This document shows, piece by piece, positions 7,103-15,154 of a DNA stretch of 64,000 nucleotides (position 1 is its first letter; every line of letters starts with the position of its first letter). This stretch comes from Rhodospirillaceae bacterium (GTDB lineage Bacteria > Pseudomonadota > Alphaproteobacteria > Bin65): contig WTGH01000038.1 in assembly GCA_011523655.1 (NCBI GenBank), positions 1 to 64,000 on the forward strand, given 5' to 3'. A model generated the notes under the pieces. That model was given only the letters and a program-made list of their open reading frames with translations, ran no database searches and was not told the DNA's origin. The position numbers were made by a program, and so were the translations under genes.

Positions 7103-9493
7103 ATGAACGTGGCCGAACTGAGGCATGCATCGTCGCCGTCGCACACCTATCTGCTGGTGCCGATCCTGCTTCTGTTCGGCCTGCTCGTTGTCGCGACGCT
7201 ACGCGCGCCGACCCTGATCACCAACGCCGGGATCGGCAGCGCGATCATCGTCGCTTCGCCGCTGATTCTCGCGACCTACGCACTCACCATTATCGCGATG
7301 GCGGGCCGGGTGAGCGTCGACCTGTCCATCGGGCCGCTCATCGGGTTCATCAACGTCAGCATGGTCCAGCTCTACGCCGCCAAGATCATCACGACGCCGG
7401 TGGAATTCTTCGCCTACGCCATCGCCGTCGGTGTGCTCTATCAGTTGGTGATGGGGCTGATCATCGTTTATGTGCGGGTTCAGCCGATCATCGTCGCGCT
7501 CAGCGGCTTCCTGGCTCTGGTCGGCCTCAATCTGGTCATCCTGCGCAGGCCCGGCGGCGTGGTGCCCGAATGGATGCAGCACTGGGGCCTCGGCACGGAA
7601 ATCCTGTCGCCGGTGCTGGCCGTCGTCGTCGTCGCCACCCTCGCCTGGTTCGCCCTGACCCGCACCGCCTTTTTCGGTCATCTCCGGCTTATGGGGTCGG
7701 ACGAGCGCACGGCCTATGCCAGCGGCGTGCGCATAAACATCGTCCGCCTGGGCGCCCATGTTATCGCGGGGGTCTACGCGGCGATGGCGGCGCTGACCTT
7801 CACCTCCCTGATCGCTTCCGGAGACCCGAACCAGGGTACGACCTACACGCTGATGGCGGTGACCGCCCTGGTGCTGGGCGGAACCAGCCTTGCCGGCGGC
7901 CGGGGCAGCATCATCGGATCCCTGTTCGGCGCCCTGAACATCTACCTGATCACCTACGTGCTCTCGACCTTCAGCTTCGGCCGGGTCCAGAGCTTCGTGA
8001 CCGAGGCGGCCTACGGCGTCGTCCTCGTGGTGTCGCTGCTCCTTACCCTGGCGCTGCCGAAGCTGCCGCGCCAGGTCGCGCGGGTTTCGCCCTACGCCTT
8101 CTTCGTGTTGCTCGGTGTGCTCGCCTTCGGGGTGATCCTGTATTCCAAGGAGGAGTTGAAGCCGCCGCCCGCGCCGGCGCAGGTCTCCGGCCAGGCCCGA
8201 TCCGGCGGCTCGGGGATCCAGTCGCTCGGTTCCGGGTCCGGGAGTTCGGGAGGCTCGGGCATCCAATCCCTGGGCTCTGGCTCCGGCAGTTCAGGCGGTT
8301 CGGGAATCCAGTCTCTAGGCTCGGGTTCCGGCAGTTCGAGCGGCTCGGGGATCCAGTCGCTCGATTCAGGCTCGGGCGGTTCCGGGCTGACGGTGCTTGG
8401 CGGCGGCAAGGCCAAGGCGGCGCCGGCGGCGCCGCGCGGCACGCCGGTCGTCTATGCCGGGATCATCGTCGCCATCGTCGTGTTCCTGATCTATCTGCTG
8501 GTCCGTGGCATCAGCGCGTCGCTGATCGCCTTCATCGGCGTGCTTGCACTGCTTGTCCTGGGGCTGTCGCTCTATGGCGGGCCGCACCCGCCCGTGGCAG
8601 CGGCCGATGCCGCGTCCTCCGGGGCGGCCGGGCTGAAATACTTCCTCCTCGAATGGGCGGGGCCTTACGGCTCGGCCGCCGGAGTAATGGCGCCGGGCGG
8701 CGCGTTCACCTCCCCTACGATCGCCCTGGCGCTGGTCGTTGCCGGAACGGTTCTGCTCGCTTCGCTGCTCATACTGATTGGCCAGACCGGCGTGCGCAGC
8801 AGGATCGGCAACGTGCCCCTGCTCTTCCTGATCGGCCTGGGCGCGGCGGCGGTGATCGTCGTCGTCTATGCGAACCAGGGCGTGTCGGCGTCGCGCGGCG
8901 CCCTGTTCACGCCGGCGCTTTGCGCGGTGCTAGTCGGTGCGCTCCTGTTCATTGTCAGCCTGCCCCGCGTGCAGCAGAGAATTGGCAACGCGACAATCCT
9001 CCCGCTCGTCATTCTTTCGATCGCCGAACTCGGTGCGATGTATTTTGCCGCCGGCCCGGCCGCCGGCCCATCGGTTTCGACGCCGGCTGCAACACCGGCG
9101 CCGGCCGGTGCCGTCGGCCAGCTTCGGCCGTCCGAACCGCTGCTGGGCGCGCTGTTCTGGGTCATCCTCGCAGCCGCGGCCCTCTACATCGGAACCCTGC
9201 CGCTGGTGCGCAAAAAAATACTGGCATACGTCGCCGAGAGTGTGGGTGTGCGTGTCTTTTCCTACAACAGCACCTTCATCGTGTTGACGTCGATCCTGTT
9301 CCTCGGTGCGATGTTCTACGCCGCCGAGGCGCCGTTGTGGAAACTCGGGGTGGCGATCGTCGCAGCGGTCATCATCGCCCGGCGGGCCTGGAAATTCCTG
9401 CGCGGTTATCGCGGTGGCCGGCTGCTGTCGGTGGTCAGGCGCGAGCTTGGCGGACGCGGCCTTTCCCGGCAATCGACGGGAGCCGGTCGATGA
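7103..9493 (+). CDS. Sugar ABC transporter permease (RbsC-like) with a repeat linker and an extra C-terminal membrane domain
   Basis: A 796-aa protein, more than twice the usual ~330. Residues about 15-335 are an RbsC/MglC-type permease (AMAGRVSVDLSIGPLIGFIN, GVRINIVRLGAHVIAGVYAA, LVLGGTSLAGGRGSIIGSLF). Residues 367-426 are a Gly/Ser linker of four 15-residue units. Residues about 440-796 hold roughly eight further hydrophobic segments arranged as degenerate hairpins: a helix, a basic turn (VRSRIGN, VQQRIGN, VRKKILA), a second helix, then a loop rich in P, A and G. The protein ends in a basic tail. The extension matches nothing I know in ABC permeases. It is followed by the second permease with an ATGA overlap, so the two are translationally coupled and presumably form one heterodimeric channel. 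Confidence 0.88.
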   Translation: MNVAELRHASSPSHTYLLVPILLLFGLLVVATLRAPTLITNAGIGSAIIVASPLILATYALTIIAMAGRVSVDLSIGPLIGFINVSMVQLYAAKIITTPVEFFAYAIAVGVLYQLVMGLIIVYVRVQPIIVALSGFLALVGLNLVILRRPGGVVPEWMQHWGLGTEILSPVLAVVVVATLAWFALTRTAFFGHLRLMGSDERTAYASGVRINIVRLGAHVIAGVYAAMAALTFTSLIASGDPNQGTTYTLMAVTALVLGGTSLAGGRGSIIGSLFGALNIYLITYVLSTFSFGRVQSFVTEAAYGVVLVVSLLLTLALPKLPRQVARVSPYAFFVLLGVLAFGVILYSKEELKPPPAPAQVSGQARSGGSGIQSLGSGSGSSGGSGIQSLGSGSGSSGGSGIQSLGSGSGSSSGSGIQSLDSGSGGSGLTVLGGGKAKAAPAAPRGTPVVYAGIIVAIVVFLIYLLVRGISASLIAFIGVLALLVLGLSLYGGPHPPVAAADAASSGAAGLKYFLLEWAGPYGSAAGVMAPGGAFTSPTIALALVVAGTVLLASLLILIGQTGVRSRIGNVPLLFLIGLGAAAVIVVVYANQGVSASRGALFTPALCAVLVGALLFIVSLPRVQQRIGNATILPLVILSIAELGAMYFAAGPAAGPSVSTPAATPAPAGAVGQLRPSEPLLGALFWVILAAAALYIGTLPLVRKKILAYVAESVGVRVFSYNSTFIVLTSILFLGAMFYAAEAPLWKLGVAIVAAVIIARRAWKFLRGYRGGRLLSVVRRELGGRGLSRQSTGAGR
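8201..8380 (+). repeat. Four tandem 45-bp in-frame repeats encoding SGGSGIQSLGSGSGS
   Basis: Units run 8201-8245, 8246-8290, 8291-8335 and 8336-8380. The first three encode identical peptides; the fourth reads SSGSGIQSLDSGSGG. Third positions differ between units, so the peptide has been maintained rather than copied very recently. The region forms the flexible linker between the permease core and its extra membrane domain. Confidence 0.95.
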
Positions 9494-10917
9494 CCCGGTC
9501 GGCACACGTCTTCTACAAGTGGCTAGGATTCGTTTTCGCGGTCCTGATCGCCGGAGCCGGCACGATCCTCGGCGTGGTCGAGGAAATGCCGCTGCAGCAC
9601 GTCATCTTCTTCACCGCCGCGACAGTCGTGCTTGTGATGTGGGGCTGGCACCATTTCTCCATCCGCTGGGTCTACGGGCAGGACGAGATCGGCCTCGAAA
9701 GCGCCCGGCAGCCGGAAGCGGCGGCACAGCAGTCGGATCCGCAGGAAGAAGAGGAAGCGAACGAAGGCGGCGGATTCTTCAGGAGCCTGCTGTACCGCAT
9801 CCGGGCGATCCTGATCGGCGTCGTGCTGCTGATCATCCTGTTCCTGATCCTGACGGCGACGGTCGACGGATTCTTCACTGCCCGCAATGTTTTCGCCTCG
9901 ATCATCCTGGTGGTTCTGCTCGCGCTGGCGGTGGCGCTGAACCGCTATGTGACGACCAACAAGAGCGCGTATATCGGCGTGACCGTGCTGATCGGCCTGT
10001 TCGTCGTCGGTTCGCTGGTCGTCGACGGCTTTTTCTCGGTCATCAATTTCAAGTCGATGCTGGTGTTCGCGGCGTTTCTCGGCCTGGCCTGCCTGGGCCA
10101 GACGCTGGTCGTGCTGCTCGGCGGCCTCGACCTGTCGATCCCCTTCATTATCGGATCGGCCAACATCGCACTCGCCTACCTTTTCGGCATCGAGGGCCTG
10201 CCCAACTGGCTGGCCGTGCTGATCATCCTGGGGCTCGGCGCTTGCATCGGCGCGGTCACCGGCTTCCTGAGCTTCCGGTTGCAGGGACAGGCGCTAATCG
10301 TGTCCCTCGGCGTCGGCTTCGCCGTCGCCGGGGGGACCCAGATCGTCACCAGCATCGGCACCCGCTATGCCGGCAACGTGCACGGCGCCGTGCCGGGATG
10401 GCTGACCAATATCGCAGCGATGAACGGCGAAACCTTCGGCCTGAAAATTCCGCCGGTGATCCTGATCTGGATCGTCGTTGCGGTGCTGCTGATCATCGCG
10501 ATGCGGAATACCGTTTACGGCCGCAACCTCTATGCCCTCGGCGGCAGCCGGACGGCGGCCAAACGCCTGTCCATCTCTGAAAGAAAATACTGGGTCGGCG
10601 TTTACACGATCAGCGGCTTTATTGCCGCCATGACCGGCTCGCTGCTTCTCGGCTGGAGCGGCAGCGGCTTCATCGGTGTAGGCAATCCCTACCTCTTCAC
10701 GACGCTGGCGGCCGTGGTGATCGGCGGCACGTCGCTGCTCGGCGGCTGGGGCGGCTACGGGTTCACGGTGATTGGCGTACTCGTCCTGCAGGTTCTGACG
10801 TCGTTCCTCGTCGGGATCGGCCTCAACTATGAAGGGCAGCAGTTCGTGTTCGGCCTGCTGATCATCCCGCTGGTGGCGCTCTATGCCAGATCGCCGCATA
10901 TCCGGAACCAGATCTGA
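9490..10917 (+). CDS. Sugar ABC transporter permease (RbsC-like) with an N-terminal membrane extension
   Basis: A 475-aa permease starting at ATG 9490, overlapping the upstream stop by ATGA. The RbsC-type core occupies about residues 180-475 (GLACLGQTLVVLLGGLDLSI, GRNLYALGGSRTAAKRLSIS, LAAVVIGGTSLLGGWGGYG). The first 180 residues are extra: two helices (about 8-30 and 37-58), an acidic cytoplasmic-looking stretch (70-95, with EEEEANEGGG), then a helical region in which TVDGFFTARNVFASIIL (124-140) and VVDGFFSVINFKSMLVF (177-193) look like an internal duplication of the start of the permease domain. It pairs with the preceding permease and the double ATPase. A typical RbsC has ~320 residues, so both channel subunits carry added membrane mass. 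Confidence 0.9.
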   Translation: MTRSAHVFYKWLGFVFAVLIAGAGTILGVVEEMPLQHVIFFTAATVVLVMWGWHHFSIRWVYGQDEIGLESARQPEAAAQQSDPQEEEEANEGGGFFRSLLYRIRAILIGVVLLIILFLILTATVDGFFTARNVFASIILVVLLALAVALNRYVTTNKSAYIGVTVLIGLFVVGSLVVDGFFSVINFKSMLVFAAFLGLACLGQTLVVLLGGLDLSIPFIIGSANIALAYLFGIEGLPNWLAVLIILGLGACIGAVTGFLSFRLQGQALIVSLGVGFAVAGGTQIVTSIGTRYAGNVHGAVPGWLTNIAAMNGETFGLKIPPVILIWIVVAVLLIIAMRNTVYGRNLYALGGSRTAAKRLSISERKYWVGVYTISGFIAAMTGSLLLGWSGSGFIGVGNPYLFTTLAAVVIGGTSLLGGWGGYGFTVIGVLVLQVLTSFLVGIGLNYEGQQFVFGLLIIPLVALYARSPHIRNQI

Positions 10918-10967
10918 GGCGAAAATGAGCCAGGGTTATCGATCATTCAGGGGCGAAGGGCAGGCGA

Positions 10968-11657
10968 ATGACTAAGTTCGTGGACCCGACCGATATCGTC
11001 GGCGCAACCTTCTGGCTGATTTCCATCGCCATGGCGGCGGCGACCGTCTTCCTGCTGTTCGAGCGCCGCCGGGTTGCGGACCGGTGGAAGGCGCCGGTCA
11101 CCATCGCCGGCGCGGTGACGCTGGTTTCGGCCATCCAGTATTTCTACCTGCGCGACGTCTGGACCGCGACGGGCAAGGTCTCGACCGTCTACCGGTTCAT
11201 CGACTGGCAGCTGACCGTGCCGATGCAAACGGTGATCTTCTACCTGGTGCTGGCCGCCGTCGCGGCGGTCTCGGCCGGCGTGTTCTGGCGTCTGCTGGTC
11301 GCCTCGGTGGTGATGATCGGCTCCGCCTATCTGGGCGCAGCCGGATACATGAGCCCGACGCTCGGTTTCCTGATCGCGGCCGCCGGCGGTCTCTACATCC
11401 TGGGCGAGATTTACCTGGGCGAGGCCAGCAAGATCAATTCGGCCAGCGGCAACGCGGTTGTGCAGGGCTCGTTCAATGCGTTGCGCCTCATCGCGACGAT
11501 CGGCTGGGCGATCTATCCGCTCGGCTACTTCATGGAATTCCTCGGCGGCGGCGTGGATCCCAAGAGCATCAACGTGATCTACAACCTCGCCGATTTTCTG
11601 AACAAGATCGCCTTCGGCCTGGTGGTTTACCGGGCCGCGGTGAAGGATACGGGATGA
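10968..11657 (+). CDS. Microbial (type I) rhodopsin, proteorhodopsin-like, lacking the proton-donor carboxylate
   Basis: A 229-aa seven-helix protein. It aligns end to end with proteorhodopsin: helix C STVYRFIDWQLTVP, helix F GWAIYPLGYF, helix G IYNLADFLNKIAFGL. K213 is the retinal Schiff-base lysine, with D209 the second counterion. R76, D79 and T83 match R94, D97 and T101 of proteorhodopsin. The E108 donor position is Ile (I90), the H75 position is Gln (Q57), and the L105/Q105 spectral tuning site is Gln (Q87), which in proteorhodopsin gives blue absorption. A missing donor carboxylate usually means a slow photocycle, as in sensory rhodopsins, though some donorless pumps exist. GAAGGGCAGG precedes the ATG. 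No retinal or carotenoid genes are in the window. It lies between the transporter genes and the flotillin. Confidence 0.93.
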   Translation: MTKFVDPTDIVGATFWLISIAMAAATVFLLFERRRVADRWKAPVTIAGAVTLVSAIQYFYLRDVWTATGKVSTVYRFIDWQLTVPMQTVIFYLVLAAVAAVSAGVFWRLLVASVVMIGSAYLGAAGYMSPTLGFLIAAAGGLYILGEIYLGEASKINSASGNAVVQGSFNALRLIATIGWAIYPLGYFMEFLGGGVDPKSINVIYNLADFLNKIAFGLVVYRAAVKDTG

Positions 11658-11686
11658 CGCGATGAAAACGGGCGCCTCCATCATAT

Positions 11687-11707
11687 CCGGACGCGCTATA
11701 CGTCCGG
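11687..11707 (+). promoter_or_regulatory. Stem-loop between rhodopsin and flotillin genes
   Basis: CCGGACG (11687-11693) and CGTCCGG (11701-11707) form a perfect 7-bp stem with a 7-nt loop in the 72-bp gap. No U-tract follows and the flotillin ribosome site begins 8 nt later. It may set 3' stability of the rhodopsin message. Confidence 0.4.
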
Positions 11708-11729
11708 CGGGAACAGGGAGACTTGAGCC

Positions 11730-13766
11730 GTGAGCGGAGTAGACATCATCACGGCGATCCTTCTGGCCGGGATCGCCATCGCGGTCATCGTCTACCTTCT
11801 CTACTGGCTGTACCAGCGGTCGTCGAAGGATATGTCCTTCGTGCGGACCGGCCTCGGCGGCGAGAAGGTGGTGCTTACCGGCGGCGCGCTGGTTCTTCCG
11901 ATCGTTCACACCATCACCCCGGTCGGGATGCGCACCCTGCGCCTGGAGGTCCGGCGCGGCGGCGAAGGCGCCCTGATCACGCAGGACCGGATGCGCGTGG
12001 AGGTGGTTGCGGAATTCTACCTGCGGGTCCGGCCGGAAAGGGAATCGGTGGCGCTGGCCGCCCAGTCGCTGGGCGACCGCACGATGGATACCGAGCGGCT
12101 GAAGGACCTGGTCCAGGGCCGTTTCGTCGACGCGCTGAGCATCGTCGCCGCCCAGATGACGATGGACGAGATGCAGGAGCAGCGCGGTAGGTATGTGCGC
12201 GACGTCAAGGGGCTGGTCGAGGACGCGCTGACCCAGAACGGCCTCGAGCTTGAAGCCGTCTCGCTCACCAGCTTCGACCAAGCCGATATCGGCCTGTTCA
12301 ACCCGCAGAACGCCTTCGACGCCGAAGGCCTGACCCGGCTGACCGAGCAGATCGAGGCGCGGCGCAAGAAGCGGAACGACATCGAACAGGACACTGCGAT
12401 CCAGATCCGCAACAAGAATCTCGATGCCGAAAAGCTGACGCTCGAGATCGACAAGAACAGCCACTACGCCCGCCTCGAGCAGGAGCAGGACGTTTCGGTT
12501 CGCAAGGCCAGGCAGCGCGCCGACATCGCCAAGGAACGGGCAGAATTCGAACGCGAGGCCGAGGAAGCGGAAATCCGCGCGCACGAGGAGGTGGAAAAGT
12601 CGCGGATTGCGCAGCAGAAGGCAGTCGAGGCCGAGCTCTCGCTGCGCGAGACCCGCCTGACCGAGGAGATCGAGGCTCGCCGCAAGCACCGCAACGACGT
12701 GGAAAAGGACACTGCGATCCAGATCTGGGAGAAGAATCTTCAGGCCGAGCAAGAAAACATCCGGATCGAGCGCGAGACCGAATATCTGCGCCTCGAACAG
12801 CAGCGCGATATCGCGATGCGCCGCGCGCTGCGCGAATCCGAGACCGCCCAGGAGGAGGCCGAGCGCCGCCGGGAGGCCGAGGAAGCCGAAATCAGGGCGC
12901 ACGAGGAAGTGGAGAAAACCCGGATCGGCCGGGAGCGGACCCTCGATGCCGAGCGCATCGCCCACGCCCAGGAGACCGAGCGCCTGGAGATCCAGCGCCG
13001 CCGGATTCTCGCTATCGAGGAGAAAGACCGCGCCATCGCCGTCGCCGAAAGGCAGAAGCAGGAGCTGGAAATCCTGGCCGCGGTCGAGGAGGCGCGCGCC
13101 CGGGAGACCGCTGCCGCCGAGCAGGTTACCTCGGCCAAGGAAACCGAGATCGCCGAGCGCAAGAAGAAAGTCGAAACCATCCTGGCGGCCCTGCAGGCCG
13201 AGCGCGAGGCCATCCTGCTGACCACGATCGCTGCGGCCGAGAAGACGGCCGCGCAAGACCGTATGGAAGCGGACCGGTTCTCGAGCCTGGCGGCCCAGCT
13301 GCGCTATGAGATCGACGCTGCGGGCAAGCGCGCCCTCAACGAGGCGGAGAACATGCGCAGCGACCAGAACCGCCAGAGCACCCTGCGCATGAAGCTGGTC
13401 GAGCACCTCGAAGGGATCATCCGCGAATCCGTCAGGCCGATGGAGAATATCGGCGACATCAAGATCCTCCAGGTCGATGGCTTGCCCGGCCTGAGCGGCC
13501 TCGCGCCGACCGCGATCGGCGGAGGCGGAGGGGACGATTCCTCAAGCGATCCGGATGGCGAGGGCCAGAATCCCTCCGGCCCACGCACCGGCGGCACCCT
13601 GGCGGACAATATCGTCGGCGCCGCTCTGCGCTACCGCGCCCAGGCGCCGTTCGTCGATACCCTGCTCAAGGAGATCGGCATGTCGCCGAACGAGATCACC
13701 CATATCGGCAACCTGCTGCGCGAGGAGCGCGAGGCGGAAGGCAACGCCGATGCGAACAAGAACTGA
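11730..13766 (+). CDS. Flotillin/SPFH-domain (YqiK-like) membrane scaffold protein with duplicated coiled coil
   Basis: A 678-aa flotillin-type protein. One N-terminal membrane helix (about 6-28, IITAILLAGIAIAVIVYLLYW) precedes an SPFH/band-7 domain (about 35-200: FVRTGLGGEKVVLTGGALVLP, QDRMRVEVVAEFYLRVRPE). A very long charged coiled coil follows (about 200-545), then a flotillin-like C-terminus (LVEHLEGIIRESVRPMENIG, IKILQVDG) and a Gly/Asp-rich tail. Flotillins oligomerise on the inner leaflet and organise ordered lipid domains. Residues 204-309 and 310-415 are a clear tandem duplication. The start is GTG 11730, with AGGGAGA about 9 nt upstream. Its place directly after the rhodopsin suggests it gathers rhodopsin and transporter in a common membrane patch. 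Confidence 0.9.
   Translation: MSGVDIITAILLAGIAIAVIVYLLYWLYQRSSKDMSFVRTGLGGEKVVLTGGALVLPIVHTITPVGMRTLRLEVRRGGEGALITQDRMRVEVVAEFYLRVRPERESVALAAQSLGDRTMDTERLKDLVQGRFVDALSIVAAQMTMDEMQEQRGRYVRDVKGLVEDALTQNGLELEAVSLTSFDQADIGLFNPQNAFDAEGLTRLTEQIEARRKKRNDIEQDTAIQIRNKNLDAEKLTLEIDKNSHYARLEQEQDVSVRKARQRADIAKERAEFEREAEEAEIRAHEEVEKSRIAQQKAVEAELSLRETRLTEEIEARRKHRNDVEKDTAIQIWEKNLQAEQENIRIERETEYLRLEQQRDIAMRRALRESETAQEEAERRREAEEAEIRAHEEVEKTRIGRERTLDAERIAHAQETERLEIQRRRILAIEEKDRAIAVAERQKQELEILAAVEEARARETAAAEQVTSAKETEIAERKKKVETILAALQAEREAILLTTIAAAEKTAAQDRMEADRFSSLAAQLRYEIDAAGKRALNEAENMRSDQNRQSTLRMKLVEHLEGIIRESVRPMENIGDIKILQVDGLPGLSGLAPTAIGGGGGDDSSSDPDGEGQNPSGPRTGGTLADNIVGAALRYRAQAPFVDTLLKEIGMSPNEITHIGNLLREEREAEGNADANKN
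12339..12974 (+). repeat. Tandem 318-bp duplication within the flotillin coiled coil
   Basis: Unit 1 (12339-12656) begins RLTEQIEARRKKRNDIEQ and unit 2 (12657-12974) begins RLTEEIEARRKHRNDVEK. Both continue DTAIQI...KNL and share EAEEAEIRAHEEVEK near their ends. The 106-residue period is compatible with a continuous coiled coil, so the duplication would lengthen the rod. Confidence 0.9.
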
Positions 13767-13832
13767 CAGCGGCGGCGGCGGAAATCCCGGCGCCGGCGTA
13801 CCCCCCTTCGAAGACCCGACGAGGACGCAGAG

Positions 13833-14222
13833 ATGGCCGTTGACGTGAAAACCTGGGCGTCGAAGTTCAAGAACCTGACGGACAACGACGAAACCATTCA
13901 GTGCATGGGCAAGTACTATACCTGCTCGTTCCTGTACGACATGACGGATTGCAAGGTCATCGTCGAGATGCACGACGGCAAGGTAAAGAACATCAACACC
14001 GATCCGGCGCCGCTGGATCCGTACGATTTCGCCTTGCGCGCCAGCGCCCAGACCTGGCGCGAATTCGCCAAACCGGTGCCGAAGCCGATGTTCCACGGCA
14101 TCTGGGCGGCCAGTTTCTGCGAAGACCTGATGCTCGAGGGTAACCTCCTGGTCCTGATGCAGAACCTGAGGAATTTCACGGTTCAGTTCGAGCTGCTGCG
14201 CAAGTGCGGCGTGCCCGTCTGA
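13833..14222 (+). CDS. Small SCP2-like (sterol carrier) domain protein
   Basis: A 129-aa soluble protein without signal peptide. The pattern VIVEMHDGKVKNINTD, DPYDFALRASAQTWREFAK, then LMLEGNLLVLMQNLRNF resembles the SCP2 layout: strands, an amphipathic helix lining a lipid cavity, and a final helix. SCP2 domains bind sterols, fatty acyls or other hydrophobic ligands. Identification is by pattern only and could be wrong. Three Cys residues fall near the N-terminus (CMGKYYTC, then TDC). GAGGACGCAGAG precedes the ATG. It sits between the flotillin and an alpha/beta hydrolase with short gaps, so a role with a lipid or hydrophobic substrate of the same system is plausible. Confidence 0.6.
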   Translation: MAVDVKTWASKFKNLTDNDETIQCMGKYYTCSFLYDMTDCKVIVEMHDGKVKNINTDPAPLDPYDFALRASAQTWREFAKPVPKPMFHGIWAASFCEDLMLEGNLLVLMQNLRNFTVQFELLRKCGVPV

Positions 14223-14272
14223 GCGGCCGGGTCAACCGGGATCGAGCAATTCGAAATTACAGGGAGCAGACG

Positions 14273-15124
14273 ATGGCTCGCCATTCTCCAGTGACAGGCC
14301 GCTATGTGACGATCGAAGTCGACGGCAACGAATACAAGGTGTTCTACCTCCACAACGGCAGCGGCCAGCCGCTGATTTGCCAGCACACCGCCGGAGCCCA
14401 CAACCATCAGTGGCGCGGCCTGCTGGAGGATGAGGAGTTCACCCGCGAATACAACATCATCGCCTACGACCTGCCGCGCCACGGCAAGTCCGACCCGCCG
14501 CACAACCGGGAATGGTGGAAAGAGGAGTACCGGCTGACCGCCGAGCACTATGTCAACTTCATAGTCAAGCTGTGCGACGCGCTGGAGCTGAAGGATCCGA
14601 TCTTCATGGGCTCGTCGTTCGGCGGCAACGTCGCGCTGCAGCTGGCGCTGCGCCGCCCGGACCGTTTCAAGGCCGTCATCCCGGTCGAGGCCGCCGACTA
14701 TGCGCCGGGCTTCTTCCTCGACTGGTGGCGCCATCCCCATGCGAATGCGGCCCAGGTCTGCGCCAGCGGTGTCTGGGACCTGATGGCGCCGCAGTCGCCG
14801 GACATGGACCGCTGGCTGACCTGGCACTACTACTCCCAAGGCTCCGAGGCGTTCAAAGGCGATCTCTACTTCTACTCGGTCGACCACGATCTGCGCGAGG
14901 AGCTGCAGAATATCGACGCGCGCCGCTGCCCCGTGGTGATGATGACCGGCATCTACGACTATCTGACGCCGCCGGAGGCGACCGAGAACACCGCCCGTCA
15001 GATCCGCGGCGGCGTCTATATCGAGATGGAGGATATCGGCCACTTCCCGATGAGCGAGAACCACGAGGTCTTCCGCGTCTACCTGCGCGAAGCCCTGCGC
15101 ATCATCAAGGAACGCACGGGTTGA
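14273..15124 (+). CDS. Alpha/beta-fold hydrolase
   Basis: A 283-aa hydrolase. The nucleophile elbow is GSSFGGNVAL and an oxyanion-side segment QHTAGAHNHQW is visible. YDLPRHGKSDPP is the usual strand-4 loop, and IGHFPMSE carries the catalytic His. The acid is probably in TGIYDYLTPPE. No signal peptide is seen, so it is cytoplasmic. ATG 14273 follows AGGGAGCAG and is preferred over an upstream in-frame ATG (14204) that would overlap the previous gene. Likely substrates are esters, lactones or C-C hydrolase substrates. Together with the next gene it suggests the transported compound is hydrolysed after entry. It is not closely related to the four HGTxMD-type hydrolases elsewhere in the window. 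Confidence 0.85.
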   Translation: MARHSPVTGRYVTIEVDGNEYKVFYLHNGSGQPLICQHTAGAHNHQWRGLLEDEEFTREYNIIAYDLPRHGKSDPPHNREWWKEEYRLTAEHYVNFIVKLCDALELKDPIFMGSSFGGNVALQLALRRPDRFKAVIPVEAADYAPGFFLDWWRHPHANAAQVCASGVWDLMAPQSPDMDRWLTWHYYSQGSEAFKGDLYFYSVDHDLREELQNIDARRCPVVMMTGIYDYLTPPEATENTARQIRGGVYIEMEDIGHFPMSENHEVFRVYLREALRIIKERTG

Positions 15125-15154
15125 CGGCCTCGGGACGGCCGGCCCGCGCCGCCG

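Noticed and set aside
8201..8380. Possible CRISPR-like tandem array
   Set aside because: Units are contiguous 45-bp in-frame repeats encoding a Gly/Ser peptide, with no spacers.
10968..11657. Heliorhodopsin or bestrophin-fused rhodopsin
   Set aside because: Helices C, F and G match proteorhodopsin-type sequences in order and orientation, and there is no fused channel domain.
10947..13406. A long open frame antisense to rhodopsin and flotillin genes
   Set aside because: It is the mirror of a GC-rich coding region, has Leu/Asp-Gln composition without family motifs, and the plus-strand genes have clear domains.
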